64,000 nucleotides of DNA from Nymphaea colorata (taxonomy: Eukaryota; Streptophyta; Magnoliopsida; Nymphaeales; Nymphaeaceae): the NCBI RefSeq assembly GCF_008831285.2, contig NC_045148.1, positions 23,789,878-23,853,877 of the forward strand. The letters run 5' to 3'. Numbering within the stretch: the stretch's first letter is position 1; each line of letters starts with the position of its first letter. The notes below the pieces were generated by a model. That model made no database searches. It was not told where the DNA came from and saw only the letters and a program-made list of their open reading frames with translations. Below are positions 1 through 10,863 of this stretch, one piece after another. A program made the position numbers and the translations under genes.

Positions 1-270
1 ATGTACATATAGTATGTTACAATAAATATATTATATGTATAGGTACCCATACATATATATGTACATTTGTACATATACGTTAATATATATGTGTAGGTAT
101 GTATATAACACATATATGCAAACATATGGACGTACACGTTCATACTATATATATGTGCATATTAATATTATTTTATACATATATTTATGTATGCACATAC
201 ATATATATATGTATACATGTGCATATAGTATGCAAATCTGTTCTTATAATGTATGTACATATAACATATA

Positions 271-352
<82 letters not shown>

Positions 353-570
353 TATATATGTATTTACGTAATACATACATATACGTCTAACATATATATG
401 TACATTATGTGTGAATATATAGATATATATTACATACATATATTAATATCTATATATAAATATGTACAATGTCCACTACCATATATATGTTATGTATGCA
501 TTATACATATTATATATATTATACTATACATGTTTTTATGCATATTACACAACACTATATGTACTATATA
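1..570. repeat. AT-rich microsatellite tract
   Basis: Degenerate TATA/CATA/TGTA repeats throughout, with a perfect (TA)n core at about 274-349. Open frames across it encode only alternating Tyr/Ile/Met/His and are artefacts of the repeat. No gene is supported. Confidence 0.95.
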
Positions 571-1766
571 TATATAGTGTGTGTGTGCGACAAAGTGAAG
601 CGGGTTGGATACGCGACAAAGCTACACATAACCACCAAAGCGGTGGAGCTTCGTAGTAGCCTTTGGGGTGGTGAGGTATTCCCTCAACAGTGAAGGTTGG
701 CCTAAAAAAAAATCAAGAAAAAAAATTAAAGGCAAAAGCTGAGTGCAAGAGAAAGAAAAAAAAAAGGGGAAAAAAAAAACAAAAGGTGTTTGCCAAGAGA
801 TGAAAGGCTTGAAGGCTGAACTCGCAGGAATTGAATGTGAAAATCTTTGGTAGATGTGCGGTCCTAGGGTCAACGCGAACACTCATGCTTATTAGTTAAA
901 TTGATAATTTTTTAACTATTTCAAACTAAAACTTGACATCTCTAGTCATAGGAGGAACTTACCAGTCTCCTTTGGTCTTGAAATATGTTTGTCATTTCAT
1001 TCCCAATCCCCTTTGGCCTTGAAAGATGTTGGCCATTCCATTACCAAACCATTAGTCCATTCATGGAATAGATGAAACTCCTCGAACCTAGTCAACTCAT
1101 GTTGAGTGTGACGAATTTCATTTCTTTGTTATCATTTTGAATAAGTGATTAAGCCTGGCCCATTATTCCATCTTAACTGAGTGTTTTCAACATAACCCAG
1201 ACTTAGGGTTGAGTCTGTCATGGATCACCTCTTATCTCTTTTCAAAAGGACCAATCAATTTTGTAGTCCAATTTGAACTGTGACATTTTTGAAAGGTTCT
1301 ATTCATCGAAGTTGCATGGGTTTTGGGTTGTATGTCCTCACGTCCTTCATGGTTTTAGACGAGCATAATGCTCAGTTTCTCTTGTATCACTTTAGTGTCA
1401 GATTAGTTGAATAGATCCTTTAGTTAGCTATTGCACATGTCCAGCGGTTAAGGTCATTGGTTTGATTTGTATTCAGTAGGATCCTATTTTGATTAGTTTG
1501 ATTATATAGTTTTGTTGAGTTGGGCAATTGTTTTCTGCTTTAATGGTTTCCTGCGTAGTGTCATGTTTAGTTTTACTTTCATTGTGATGCCCACCTGCTA
1601 TTGCAGAGATGAGTTAAACAGGTCCCTGCTATTCTAGGGAACATGGTGAATGACAACCAGATGACCTCGATGATGACTGGGAGAAATGAAGAGCAAGCAG
1701 TCCATGGAGATAGCGAGCAGGGGCAATCGTTGCTAATAAAACACGTCAATGGAAAGTGAAGAACCC
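571..1766. other. Intergenic stretch, no recognised gene
   Basis: No recognisable coding signal. A short imperfect palindrome surrounds 630-670 (ACCACCAAAG on the left, CTTTGGGGTGGT on the right). A 41 bp imperfect tandem pair starts at 963 and 1004 (CTCCTTTGGTCTTGAAA and CCCCTTTGGCCTTGAAA). A 38-codon ORF at 1643-1759 follows a TGCTATTGCAG that looks like a splice acceptor, but its product is not recognised and it may be chance. Confidence 0.5.
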
Positions 1767-3139
1767 TTACTGAGCAAAGGCCTTAGCTGCAGCGAACTGA
1801 GCGAATGACGATGGCAATATGGCATCGGAGGATGGAAGAGGAAGAGAGTGGTGTGAGGTTCCTGTAGGTATACTATCAACACCCTCAAATAACATTCCTT
1901 GCACTTCATCTCTATCTAACACCCAAAGAAAATAAGCAGTGCACACTTCAAGAATCTGTCTACTCTGTACATATTCAGTGCCATCATACTCTATACTTCT
2001 AATCTTTCGTTTAGCTTGCCTAGACTTAGCCATCTCATGAAAAAAGGAGGTGTTCTTATTCCCCTCCACAAGCCAACGAATAAGCAATTTTTGTTTCCAC
2101 ATCACTAATTCCATGCGAAGGGCCTAAGATAGTTGCCTCCTCACTCTGTGTTCCTCATCAATCACACCTTCCACCTCTTGTTCCATAAGCTCCCTGCATT
2201 CCTCTAGCCGCCTTTGAAGTGTGGTGATGTTGTCACTAAGATTACCAAAAGAATGTCTTTTCCAATGTAGAAGAGCCTTACGCAGGCGATTGAGCTTAAG
2301 AAGGAGGCGCATCATTGGGCACCCCCCGAGCCTCAGCTCTCCAAGCTTCAAGCATCACTACCTTACCTTCCCTGTCCATCAACCAAGGCTTAAAGAATAT
2401 AAACGAGTTCTGACCCCGTGTATCATCATTAATGTCCTTGGACTGATATAGAAGCACACTATGGTCTGATGTGGCTGACGTCTGGACCTTAAGCCTGCTT
2501 TCTCCACCAAAACCAGTTTGCCAGTCATTGTTAACCATGCACCAATCCAGCTTACACTGCACTAAGTCTTGCCTTTGTCTATGGTTCGACCACGTAAGCC
2601 TCTTGTTACTATCTTCAACCTCCTTTAATCTACAAGCATAAACAAAGCGACTCAAAGATAGGCAGGAAGCAGGTAACAGAGCAGAACCCGATTTATTTCG
2701 ACTGTTGAGCATGGCATTGAAATCACCAATTAACATAACGGTCCTTCGACTCTAGAAAAAGGGCCTCTAGTTTGTAAAGGCTTTGCAGCCTTTCCCCAAA
2801 CCTAGGAGGCAGGTACACACCAAAAACTACAAAGACTTTGTCATTTACCAGTCTACGAAAAGAAACACCAACCCAATTACGATCAACAACCAGAGAAGTA
2901 GCTTCCATTTCCTCCTCTTTCCAGACACATAATATTCTCACCACACCATCAATACCTTCAACGTTAGACACAAATCTATAGTTGTGGTATCTTTCCATAA
3001 TTATCTTCATCCTATGATTGGTAATCATTGAATCAAGAACAAACCCAACAAAAGGATTAAACTTATTGAGAATCAGACTTAATTCTTGCTGTGCAGGCCT
3101 CTTCGCAAGGCCTCTAATGTTCTAGCTAAATACTTTCAT
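1767..3139 (-). pseudogene. LINE-1 ORF2 fragment: APE endonuclease, RT missing
   Basis: ORF2 begins at an ATG at about 3139 with MKVFS followed by a TAG where LINEs usually carry the conserved Trp before N-x-RGL; NIRGL follows directly. Endonuclease motifs visible are VFGVYLPP (near 2815), LIGDFNAM (near 2725) and SDH (near 2468), matching the APE-type nuclease fold that nicks target DNA. A frameshift near 2730 separates the first block from GDFN, another near 2330 separates the nuclease from the following linker, and an in-frame stop lies at about 2124. The last block contains WKQK, WLVEGNKNTSFFH and VCTAYF, typical of the stretch just before the reverse transcriptase. Everything downstream (RT and C-terminal zinc finger) is absent, so the copy cannot be active. 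Confidence 0.82.
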
Positions 3140-4526
3140 GATTTAAAATGTTGATAGCCTCTACCCTTGCTCCCTCAATTCCGAGAGCCCTGCCACTAGC
3201 ATTTTCTTCATTATCTTCCACATTTGGAAGGTTTATAAGTGCCTGATTCATATTGTCAGCCACCTTTTTCAGCTTCTCTGACCCATTATATCGGTGAACA
3301 ATTGCATCTTCCAAACTAATCACAGTGGCTGGTGGGCGATGTTTCTTGCCCTTGCTGGCAAACCTGGTTGATTTTCTCATCCCCCTCTGCCTAGCATCAA
3401 CTACTTCAATGTGGCTGCTCACAAGGTCAGAACCCTGATCAGTGACCTCCTTCATATTCAAACTATCATCCTTCTCGTTGCCGAAGTAAGAATCCTTAGC
3501 CCCAGCTACGAACATGAATTTGATTGGAGGTACATGATCATCCACGCTGTTAGCGGCGGTCTGTTGTAGACAAACAATCTTTCCTTCCTCTGGCATGCTC
3601 TATGAAGAGTTCCTCCCCCCTGTCGTCCCTCCTTTATTAAAGTTTTTCCTCAACTGGCTACCCTCTCTCTCTACCTTTTCCTGCTTTAAGCCCCCATCTC
3701 CAATATCAGGAGCCAGCTTAGTTCTCAGGCCTGGGTGGGTCTGATTACCATTCCCTGCATCATTCTCAAGCTGACTCCCAAGTGAGGCAAATTTGTTTCC
3801 TTGTGTGTCCCTTCTCCCAGGGTCATTTTTCTGCATCCCACCTCTTTGTTTCTTAATGACCAGAACTTTACTCCAAACTTGCTCCTCAGCCCCTGACATT
3901 TCTGCTTTACCCTTATTCTTACATGCATCCTCGTAGTGTGAAGTAGTGCCACAAACACAACAGTACCGAACCCTAGATTCGTATAACACTTCTTTAGATA
4001 TCCTGTTTCCCTTGGCTTCAATGATGATTTTGGGCACCGGTCTGAAATCAAGCAAAACATCCATGCACACCCGAGCGAAACCTAGTTTGTCCCTGTGCAT
4101 CATGCATTCATCTGCTCTAATGAAGGAGGCACCCATCCCCCTAGCAATAGCTTTAAAGCTATACGAATTCCTAAACAAAACTGGAAGTTGAGGAAGACGA
4201 ATCCACAAAGGGATCGATTCCTTTTCATTCAAGCGTAATTCTGTACCTGGCTTCCAACAACTGGTAATTAGAAGCCGACCCCTAACTACCCATTTTCTGT
4301 ACATTACCTCTCTGAGCTCTTCCTTAGAACTGACCCGCACCAAGAATCTCCCACTCCCAATAACAGAAAATGTTGGACAGTTTACATTAATCCAAAGCTT
4401 ATGAAAGGACTGGAAAACATACCTGTAGTCCATGCCCGTGCTCATTCTACCTCCGTAAAAGCCAGCTACTACCGCAAACCGATATTGCTCCTCCATTTTC
4501 TGGTACGCCTCAGTAGGGAAGACCAC
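3126..4526 (-). pseudogene. LINE-1 ORF1 (DUF4283 plus CCHC zinc knuckle)
   Basis: ORF1 protein of a plant LINE; this family binds the element RNA and forms the RNP with ORF2. The first open part (4526-3600, 308 codons) contains a DUF4283-like region (FAVVAGFYGG, then FLVRVSSKEELREVM, then IPLWIRLPQLPV) followed by a CCHC knuckle of spacing CX2CX4HX4C (CCVCGTTSHYEDAC) at roughly residues 185-200. A TAG at 3600-3602 interrupts the frame, which resumes directly (from 3596) and runs to 3126, giving a basic and acidic C-terminal tail without recognised motifs. The residue at 4526 is GTG, not ATG, and the frame stays open upstream, so the true start lies 5' of 4526 and is not settled; a frameshift near 4580 is possible. 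Its stop overlaps the ORF2 start by about 14 bases, a compact arrangement. Confidence 0.8.
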
Positions 4527-4990
4527 TGTGGGTTCATCCCCAGATCTGTCAACAGTCGCCGCCGGGCACTTCTGAAAATCGATTCCTGGCTATCAGCAAC
4601 AACACCTGCCCACCCTTTTAACTTCCTCGTTTGAGGGGTGGTTGGAAATCACCTTTGCCCTGCTGCATATCCTTGTCACTGCTATCTTCTTCCATTCCGT
4701 GCAGGTTGGAGTTGTCGCACTTTGCTTCGCTCCTTTGGGTTGCTCCATCCGTGCTCCCCAGGTCTGGAAACTCACCCCTATTGTCGAGATCCATCAGTCT
4801 GTCGATTCCCATCTCCCCAGCGAGCTTTCCCTTCCCCACTCGATGCCCTAATCTTCTCCCTTCAGAGGTTCTCTCTCCTTCAATTTCCATCCACCCGGCG
4901 AGCACCGTGGGTTCCCCTCCGAGCTTTCCTTCCCCACAAGATGCCCTAGCCTGCTGTCCCCTCAGAGCTTCTCTCTCACATCTCTAAGGG

Positions 4991-5580
4991 GAGCCTTGTT
5001 CATCTACTTGGAACAGTCCTTGCTGCTAATCATTGAGGCCTGTTGGTTTTTCTCATCTGCTAAGTTGCTGTCGAGCTCTCTCTTTATTTATTCTTTGATG
5101 TTATTGAGAGAAGATGGACTCTCAATATATAGAGTGCAGGCCAGACCATTTTAGGTATGATAATTCGCAAATCCTGCATGATAAACAAAGTATCAAGAAA
5201 AAAGGGATCAGATCTCTTATCAAGATCTGTTATTGTTATGCAGACTACATTTTAGGTGGTTAATGGATTGGGATAGAAATTATAAGAGTAAATCAGCAAA
5301 ACATTGTTTTACGGATATTCAAAATAAGAATATTGCTGAAGACATTGAGGATCTTGATGTCAATGAAAAGATGAGAATTAAGGAAGACGTTGAGGATCTT
5401 GATATCAACTGAAATTACTTGAAAATGAGACATGGCAGTGGTGTTCCGTTATAACCTTCCTTTTTGTAATCCTTCAACCATCCAAAAACTGTGGATCATG
5501 TAAATGTAAGTGAGAAATATTTTTTTTAGTGCCCTCAATTTTTCAATTTTTCAAGAAATTGTGCATTATCATGATCTCGT
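4991..5580. other. Intergenic stretch with 45 bp tandem pair
   Basis: No coding signal recognised. An imperfect tandem duplication of 45 bp starts at 5338 and 5383, both copies beginning GAAGAC(A/G)TTGAGGATCTTGAT. The period is a multiple of three, but no convincing reading frame surrounds it. Confidence 0.5.
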
Positions 5581-5715
5581 ATACCAAAAATCTTGTAAGC
5601 GATAACTTTTTTTTGTAGTATATATATGTTGTTCAAAGGAATCAATAAAAACAAGTTCTCTCCAGCTTTATCTTTTGCGCTTCCTCTGAATAAGTTTTCT
5701 CATGTTATGAGAGCA
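5581..5715 (+). other. Possible LTR end and degenerate primer binding site
   Basis: A TATATATATG motif, an AATAAAAACAAG stretch and a CT-rich end stop at TTTCTCA (5702), followed at 5703-5715 by TGTTATGAGAGCA, which differs at two positions from the copia PBS core TGGTATCAGAGC (complement of initiator tRNA-Met). This is the layout of an R-U5 end plus PBS, but no gag follows before the next LTR end at 6391. It may be the remnant of an older element into which element A inserted. Confidence 0.35.
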
Positions 5716-6391
5716 AAACGAGAGAGGGAAATCGACTGCTCCCTTTTGTAAACTCCAAGAAAATCCAAGCTTTTGTAGAGAGGTCCTTCAGACACCTGGA
5801 ATTGGAATAATCTTCTGCTTGACAGCTAGAATCACCTAGAGAATCAGTGCCAGTCTTCCTCTCTGCCACCTGATACACCTTTACCACAGCAAATTATTCC
5901 AGAGAACGGTGGGAAAGGAAGTCAGGGGAGGGCTATTAACACACAAGCTGCTGACCGTTACAGCTGCCCATGGATGAAGGAAATTGTGGAGATCATGCCA
6001 GCTCAATGAATGAAGAAAATCATGAAGATCATAACAAATCCAGCAAAAAGGCAAGTATACCCATTAGATTTGAGGTGATCAATCAAGGAAGAACACCTCA
6101 CAAGGCAAGGAATCTAGGGAAGAAAAGTGGCAACGAATGCTCTTCAAAAGAGAAGGAAAGCAGCAACGTACCCTCCTCAAAAGAGAGAAAGGATTATAGA
6201 AACTAGAAAATCAAGGAAGGATTGTTTGATTTTTAAACAAATCTGTAACAACTCCTTCAACAATCATGTATAAATTCTCTCATCAAGGGAACCTCACATC
6301 TATCGCCTAGTTGGTGTGAGAGACAGTGGACGTAGGATTTTCAATCCAAACCACTTAAAATCTTAGTCTTGTTTTTTTTTTTTTACTTTCA
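5716..6391 (+). mobile_element. 5' LTR region of copia element A (left boundary unresolved)
   Basis: The right edge is well defined: the sequence ends ...TTACTTTCA at 6391, immediately before a good PBS. A TATA box sits at 6269-6275 and a T-rich tract precedes the end, as in R-U5. The left edge could not be fixed because no second LTR is visible downstream of 10863 for comparison, so the true LTR may be shorter than this interval. The 5970-6206 open frame inside it has no recognised domain and is probably incidental. Confidence 0.55.
6269..6275 (+). promoter_or_regulatory. Putative TATA box of element A LTR
   Basis: TATAAAT about 120 bases upstream of the LTR end, with a T-rich tract near the end. 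The position fits a copia U3/R boundary; no transcript evidence. Confidence 0.4.
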
Positions 6392-6404
6392 TGGTATCAG
6401 AGCC
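6392..6404 (+). promoter_or_regulatory. Primer binding site (initiator tRNA-Met)
   Basis: TGGTATCAGAGCC directly follows the CA of the LTR end. This is the standard plant Ty1/copia PBS, pairing with the 3' end of tRNA-iMet to prime minus-strand synthesis. Confidence 0.88.
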
Positions 6405-6431
6405 ATTTCCGTGAGGATTATCAACTTCTCC

Positions 6432-7430
6432 ATGGCTTCCAGTGCATCCTCCTCGACTGGAGCATCTTCTTCGTTCGTCATGGCAGCTAAGTATCAATAT
6501 CCTTCAACGGTTAATGTTGCAAATTTTGTCTCTATTAAACTCTCCCACAAGAATTACTTGCTTTGGAAAGCCCAAATCCTTGGACTCATTGAAAGTCAAG
6601 ACATGATGGGCTTGATAGAGGGACAAATCTCCAAACCGACCTCCACCATTGAAATTGTTGAAAATGGTGAGGCCCGTTCTGTCCCAAATCCAGAATTTCT
6701 TGCCTGGAAAAAATCAGACCGACTCCTCAGAGGATGGATCACTGGATCACTCTCTAAGGAAGTGCTAGGTCTTGTGGTTGGACTCCAAAGCTCTTCTGAA
6801 GTCTGGACTGCTCTTATAAAGGTCTTTGCTAGAGAATCCAAAGACCGAGAATTTCTGTTAAACAGAAAATTGCAGACATTTCAAAAGCAAGAAAAAACTG
6901 TTACTGAGTATATAACAGGTTTCAAAACCATATGTGATGAGTTGGCAGCCATTGGGAAACCTTTGTTGGATCAAGACAAAGTTTATTGGCTCATAAATCG
7001 GCTTGGATCAGGTTATGAATCATTTATGACGTTGATACTTTGACCTCCTATTCCTGCATATATTGATGTTGTCTCTCTGCTTGAAAGCCATGACAACATG
7101 AAAAACAACCATGGGTTTCAAATTAATCCTAATGCTGCGTTCATAAGTCAGCAAGTTCCAGTTCAACCTTCCTACTCTCACAATTACATAGGACGTCATC
7201 ATTATACCAGAAAAAATAGCAATCCTCGCTTCAACTCGCGAGGACGTGGATTTCCACCCGCTTCTCAATCTTGTCCCACCAATACTCTAGCCAATGCTGG
7301 GCGAAATACCACCCAGCCTTCAGTGAAAGCATCGTGTCAAATTTGTGGGTTGAGTAATCACCCGGCCTTCAAATGCTACCACAGATTCAGCAAGTTCCAG
7401 TTCAACCTTCCTGCTCTCACAATTACATAG
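6432..7430 (+). pseudogene. gag: Copia A gag
   Basis: Capsid/nucleocapsid polyprotein. I chose ATG 6432, 27 bases after the PBS: MASSAS then a Ser/Thr-rich leader matches the start of the element B gag (MASSIA); upstream codons of the frame are non-coding. Core gag motifs are VNVANFVSIKLSHKNYLLWK, LRGWITGSL, VLGLVVGLQSS and VTEYITGFKTICDEL. A TGA at 7041 stands where element B has CGA-type Arg in the LRPPIP context, i.e. a likely C-to-T change. The frame then continues through an Arg/Asn-rich linker to a CX2CX4HX4C knuckle (CQICGLSNHPAFKC, about 7339-7380) and ends at 7430 because a duplicated segment joins out of frame. Confidence 0.88.
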
Positions 7431-7628
7431 GACGTGATGACTATACCAGAAAAAATAGCAATCCTCGCTTCAACTCGTGAGGACGTGGATTTACACCCGC
7501 TTTTCAATCTTGTCCCACCAATACTCCAGCCTATGTCGGGCGAAAAACCACCCAGCTTTCAGTGAAAGCATCATGTCAAATTTGTGGGTTGAGTAATCAC
7601 ACGACATTCAAATGCTACCACAGATTCA
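7151..7628 (+). repeat. 239 bp tandem duplication spanning the gag zinc knuckle
   Basis: Copy 1 begins at 7151 and copy 2 at 7390, both with GCAAGTTCCAGTTCAACCTT; both end in the CCHC knuckle and CYHRF. The period of 239 is not a multiple of three, so the second knuckle lies in another frame. The copies differ at scattered positions (for example the Arg codon CGA in copy 1 is TGA in copy 2), so the duplication is not brand new. Confidence 0.92.
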
Positions 7629-9105
7629 ATCAGGCGTATCAACCAAAAGATCTTCCAAAAATTTTTTCCACCGTTCAAGTTGTCAATCCTAATGATGTAG
7701 ACTGGTATCCGAACACTGGCGCAACTTCTCATGTTACAGATGATCCAGGTACACTCAAACATTTCATTAAATACCATGGAACTGATTCAGTTATGGTTGG
7801 AAACAAGCAGCATTTACCGATAACTCATATTGGTTCTACTAATCTTGATCTTGGAAATACGACTCTTCCTCTTGATAATGTGCTGGTTGTTCCTGCTATA
7901 AAGAAAAACCTTATTTCCATAAGTCAGCTTACATCTTCTATGCCCTATGTCTTTGAGTTTACATCTGATTCATTTGTGATTAAGGACGAGGAAACCAATC
8001 AGACGATTGCCAAGGGAGCTAGAGAGGAAGACTTGTATGCTTTCAAGAGCAGACGAAAGGCAGTATTTTTTTCTGATTGTTTTAGGACAGCAACTTTAGA
8101 GGTCTGGCACAGTCGGCCCGGGCATCCATCAGCTAAGATCATTGACTTTTTGTCATCCAAGGGTAGAATAAATTTATCAGCAAAAGTGTCTATGTTTTCT
8201 ATTTGTCAAAGTTGTCAATTTGGAAAAGCAACATGTTTTCCTTTTCTTCCATTAGATGATGAATATTATGAACCTTTTGAAAAAATTCATTGTGATCTCT
8301 AGGGACCAGCACCAGTTGATTCATGTCAAAAATTTCGATATTATGTTCTCTTTGTTGATCACCATTCTCGATACTCTTGGATCTATCCATTAAAATCTAA
8401 GTCTGATTTTTTTGCAAAGTTTATGGAGTTTTATAAGATGGTTAGTACGCAATTTGGAAGATCTGAAAAAAATGTTCAAAGTGATGAAGGTGGTGAATTC
8501 AATAGCAATGCTTTTCTCTCTTATCTAAGAGAATGTGGAATCAAACATCTCAAGGCTTGTCCAAAAACACCTGAACAAAATGGGTTGGTGGAGCAGTAAC
8601 TCTACTATTTCATAGTAATGTACCAGCAAAACATTGGGTGGAAGTCTTTACTACAGCTGTTTGGCTCATAAATCAGTTGACGACGTCCACGCTCCAAATG
8701 CTAAGTCCATATGAAAGCTTATTTCATAAATCCTGTCTATTCTTGCCTAAGGACTTTTGGGTGTAGATGTTTTCCCTACATCAAGAGCTACAACAAACGC
8801 AAATTTGAACCCAAATCTTTACCATGTGTCTTCATAGGGTATAGTGACCAACACAAAGGTTATCGCTGCCTTTATCCCTTGACAAATCGGGTAATTTCAA
8901 GACACGTGGTGTTTGATGAAAAATGCTTTCCTTTCAATCAAGGTTTGGCTAGCACACAACTGAGTTACAACTTTGCTCATGATCTAGTGTCTTTCTCTCC
9001 CATCGCCACACAACCTAATCAGCCTGCTCTCGTTGAAGTGAACCCCATGATGTTGCGGGACTTCACAATAGTGAACCAGAACCTCCCCTTTGTGCTTCTA
9101 CTCTA
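7562..9105 (+). pseudogene. pol: Copia A protease and integrase
   Basis: After the second knuckle the protease motif reads WYPNTGATSHVT: the catalytic Asp of the D-(S/T)-G-A motif is replaced by Asn, which would abolish an aspartic protease. The GAG-pre-integrase block follows (EVWHSRPGHPS, then CQSCQFGKATCFPF), with the HHCC zinc-binding pattern. The integrase core runs from about 8270: HCDL, a TAG at 8300-8302, then YYVLFVDHHSRYSW, QSDEGGEFNS and GIKHLKACPKTPEQNG, so the DDE region is partly preserved. At 8595 the expected ERKHR stretch is lost and the frame shifts; the C-terminal part continues as NVPAKHWVEVF and then, from 8711, LRTFGCRCFPYIK and VFIGYSDQHKGYRC. Three frames are needed to read it. 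Confidence 0.88.
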
Positions 9106-9117
9106 CCATGACCAGCC

Positions 9118-10863
9118 ATGCGTCCCTTACCTATATCACCACCAGAGTCGCCGGTCCTTAACTCACCATCACCGCCTAGATCGCCAGCTCTTCCTTCACC
9201 ATCGCCACCTAGCTCACCTTCGCCAATCCCATCTAATGCCTTACCCAATACCCTTCCTAGACCGTCTCACCCTATGGTCGCATGTTCTCAACGTGGTATC
9301 GTCAAACCCAATCCCAAATACATATTAAGTACCCTTGCTCCCGCTAAACCCAAACATTTCTCCATTGCCCTTAAACATTCTGGTTGGAGGCAAGCTATGG
9401 AGGATGAAATGGCAGCTTTGCTTGCAAATGACACATGGACCTTGGTACCTCGCGATCCCTCCATGCATATTATTGGCAGCCGATGGGTTTACAAAACCAA
9501 ATTAAATAGTGACGGCCACATTGACAGACTTAAGGCAAGGCTGGTGGCATAGGATTATACTCAAATTGAAGGCATGGACTTCCTTGAAACCTTTTCACCA
9601 GTTGTTAAACCAGCAACTATTCGGATCATTCTCTCTGTTGCTCTCATGAATGGCTGGCCACTTAAACAAATTGATGTCAAAAATGCATTTTTGAATGGCT
9701 ATTTGACTGAAACTGTTTTTATTGAGAAGCCTCAAGGTTTCCAAGATGCTCGGTTTCCACACCATGTTTACAAATGGAATCGTGCTCTATATGGTCCCAA
9801 ACAGGCCCCGCGGGCTTGGTATGATCGGTTTGCTCAATTTTTATTCTCTCACAACTTTCAAGCCAGCTCTGCAGATCCATCGTTATTTGTGAGACTCCAA
9901 CAGTCCACTGTAACTATACGTCCATTATATGTGGATGATATCATTCTCACTGGCAGCAGTCCAACTTTTCTTGCATCCTTTCAAAATGAAGTCTCTCGTA
10001 CTTTTGCTATGACTGATCTTGGGGACTTACATTATTTCTTAGGCATTCAAGTCCAACACACTACTTCCAGCCTATTCCTCAACCAGCAACGCTATATTAT
10101 GGACATCCTAGAACGTGCTCAGATGCAATCATGCCGATCAACTGTTACCCCAATAGTTACTAATGTTTACAGCAACAGTACTGTAGAAGAAGAAGCATAT
10201 CCCAATGCTACATTGTATCGTAGTCTTGTTGGAGCTCTGCAATATCTTACTTTTATTCGACCAAACATTACTTATGCTGTTAATTATGTGTCACAGTTTA
10301 TGCATGTTCCTTCCCTGCGACATTTTCAGTTGCTGAAACGCATACTTCGATATATTCAGGGCACTATCTCTCTTGGAATGCAATTGTTTAAGCCGAGCAA
10401 ATTATCAATTGGAGCTTATTTTGATGCAGATTGGTCTGGCTGCCCCTCCACTCATCGCTCTACCACAGCCTGCTGCACTTTTCTGGGCCCCAATTGTATT
10501 TCTTGGGCATCTAAACAACAACAAAGTGTTGCGAGATCTTATTGTGAAGCTGAATAGCATGCCCTTGCAATGACAGCAGTAGAGCTCACTTGGATCACAT
10601 TCATTCTTAGAGATCTTGGATTGTTTCTTTCTCAACCTGCATTGTTGTTATGTGACAATCTTTCTGCCTTGCAACCCACCATCAAAACTGCCCATCACTC
10701 CCGGATGAAGCATATTGAGCTTGATTTTCATTTCGTGCAAGAAAAGGTGGCTCTTGGATCATTAGTTACTCAATGTATTTCGTCCACTCATCAGCTAGCT
10801 GATATGTTTACCAAGAAATTTGGGATTAATTTGAGGCAAGTAATGCATCCTGTTGCTGCTTGA
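9118..10863 (+). pseudogene. pol: Copia A reverse transcriptase and RNase H
   Basis: One frame carries RT and RNase H, with only two stops. A Pro/Ser-rich linker (9118-9250) leads into the RVT_2 start WRQAMEDEMAAL, then GSRWVYKTK, a TAG at 9550 in the LVA-x-x-YTQ motif, ETFSPVVKPATIR, LKQIDVKNAFLNG, and the catalytic YVDDIILTGSS near 9930, which is intact. RNase H follows with YFDADWSGCP, SWASKQQQSVARSYCEAE, a TAG at 10555 where SEAEY-type motifs carry Tyr, LCDNLSAL and the terminal HIELDFHFVQEKV to ADMFTK block. It ends at TGA 10861-10863 with an unusual tail. Conservation of catalytic residues suggests moderate rather than extreme age. Confidence 0.92.

Larger units (their letters stand above)
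1767..4985 (-). mobile_element. LINE-1 type non-LTR retrotransposon, 3' part missing
   Basis: Reading on the minus strand from about 4.98 kb down to 1.77 kb: an untranslated/5' coding region, ORF1 with a DUF4283-like body and a CCHC knuckle, then ORF2 with an APE-type endonuclease and the start of the linker to reverse transcriptase. No reverse transcriptase follows: the sequence loses similarity at about 1760. LINEs are usually truncated at the 5' end by incomplete reverse transcription, so a copy that keeps the 5' half and lacks the 3' half implies a later deletion or rearrangement. ORF1 has one in-frame stop; ORF2 has several stops and frameshifts, so the element is dead. No poly-A tail or target-site duplication could be assigned because the 3' end is missing. 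Confidence 0.85.
6392..10863 (+). mobile_element. Ty1/copia element A, internal region
   Basis: Internal domain in copia order: gag, CCHC knuckle, protease, GAG-pre-integrase, integrase core, reverse transcriptase, RNase H. Integrase before RT is what distinguishes copia from gypsy. The copy is inactivated by a nonsense in gag (7041), a 239 bp tandem duplication, stops at about 8300, 9550 and 10555, a small deletion with a frameshift near 8595 and another frameshift near 9060-9118. No polypurine tract or 3' LTR is visible after the RNase H stop at 10863, so the 3' end has been lost. Element B (58-61 kb, minus strand) belongs to the same family. Confidence 0.92.

Noticed and set aside
35-577. 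180-codon open frame and its neighbours at the start of the window
   Set aside because: Composed of Tyr/Ile/Met/His from TATA/CATA repeats; no real gene has this composition.
630-670. Short palindrome ACCACCAAAG...CTTTGGGGTGGT as a tRNA or snoRNA
   Set aside because: It does not fold into a cloverleaf and lacks A/B boxes; likely a repeat remnant.
4631-4987. Plus-strand frames of 69-118 codons at 4.6-5.0 kb
   Set aside because: Antisense to the LINE 5' region; Pro/Ser/Leu-rich shadow frames.
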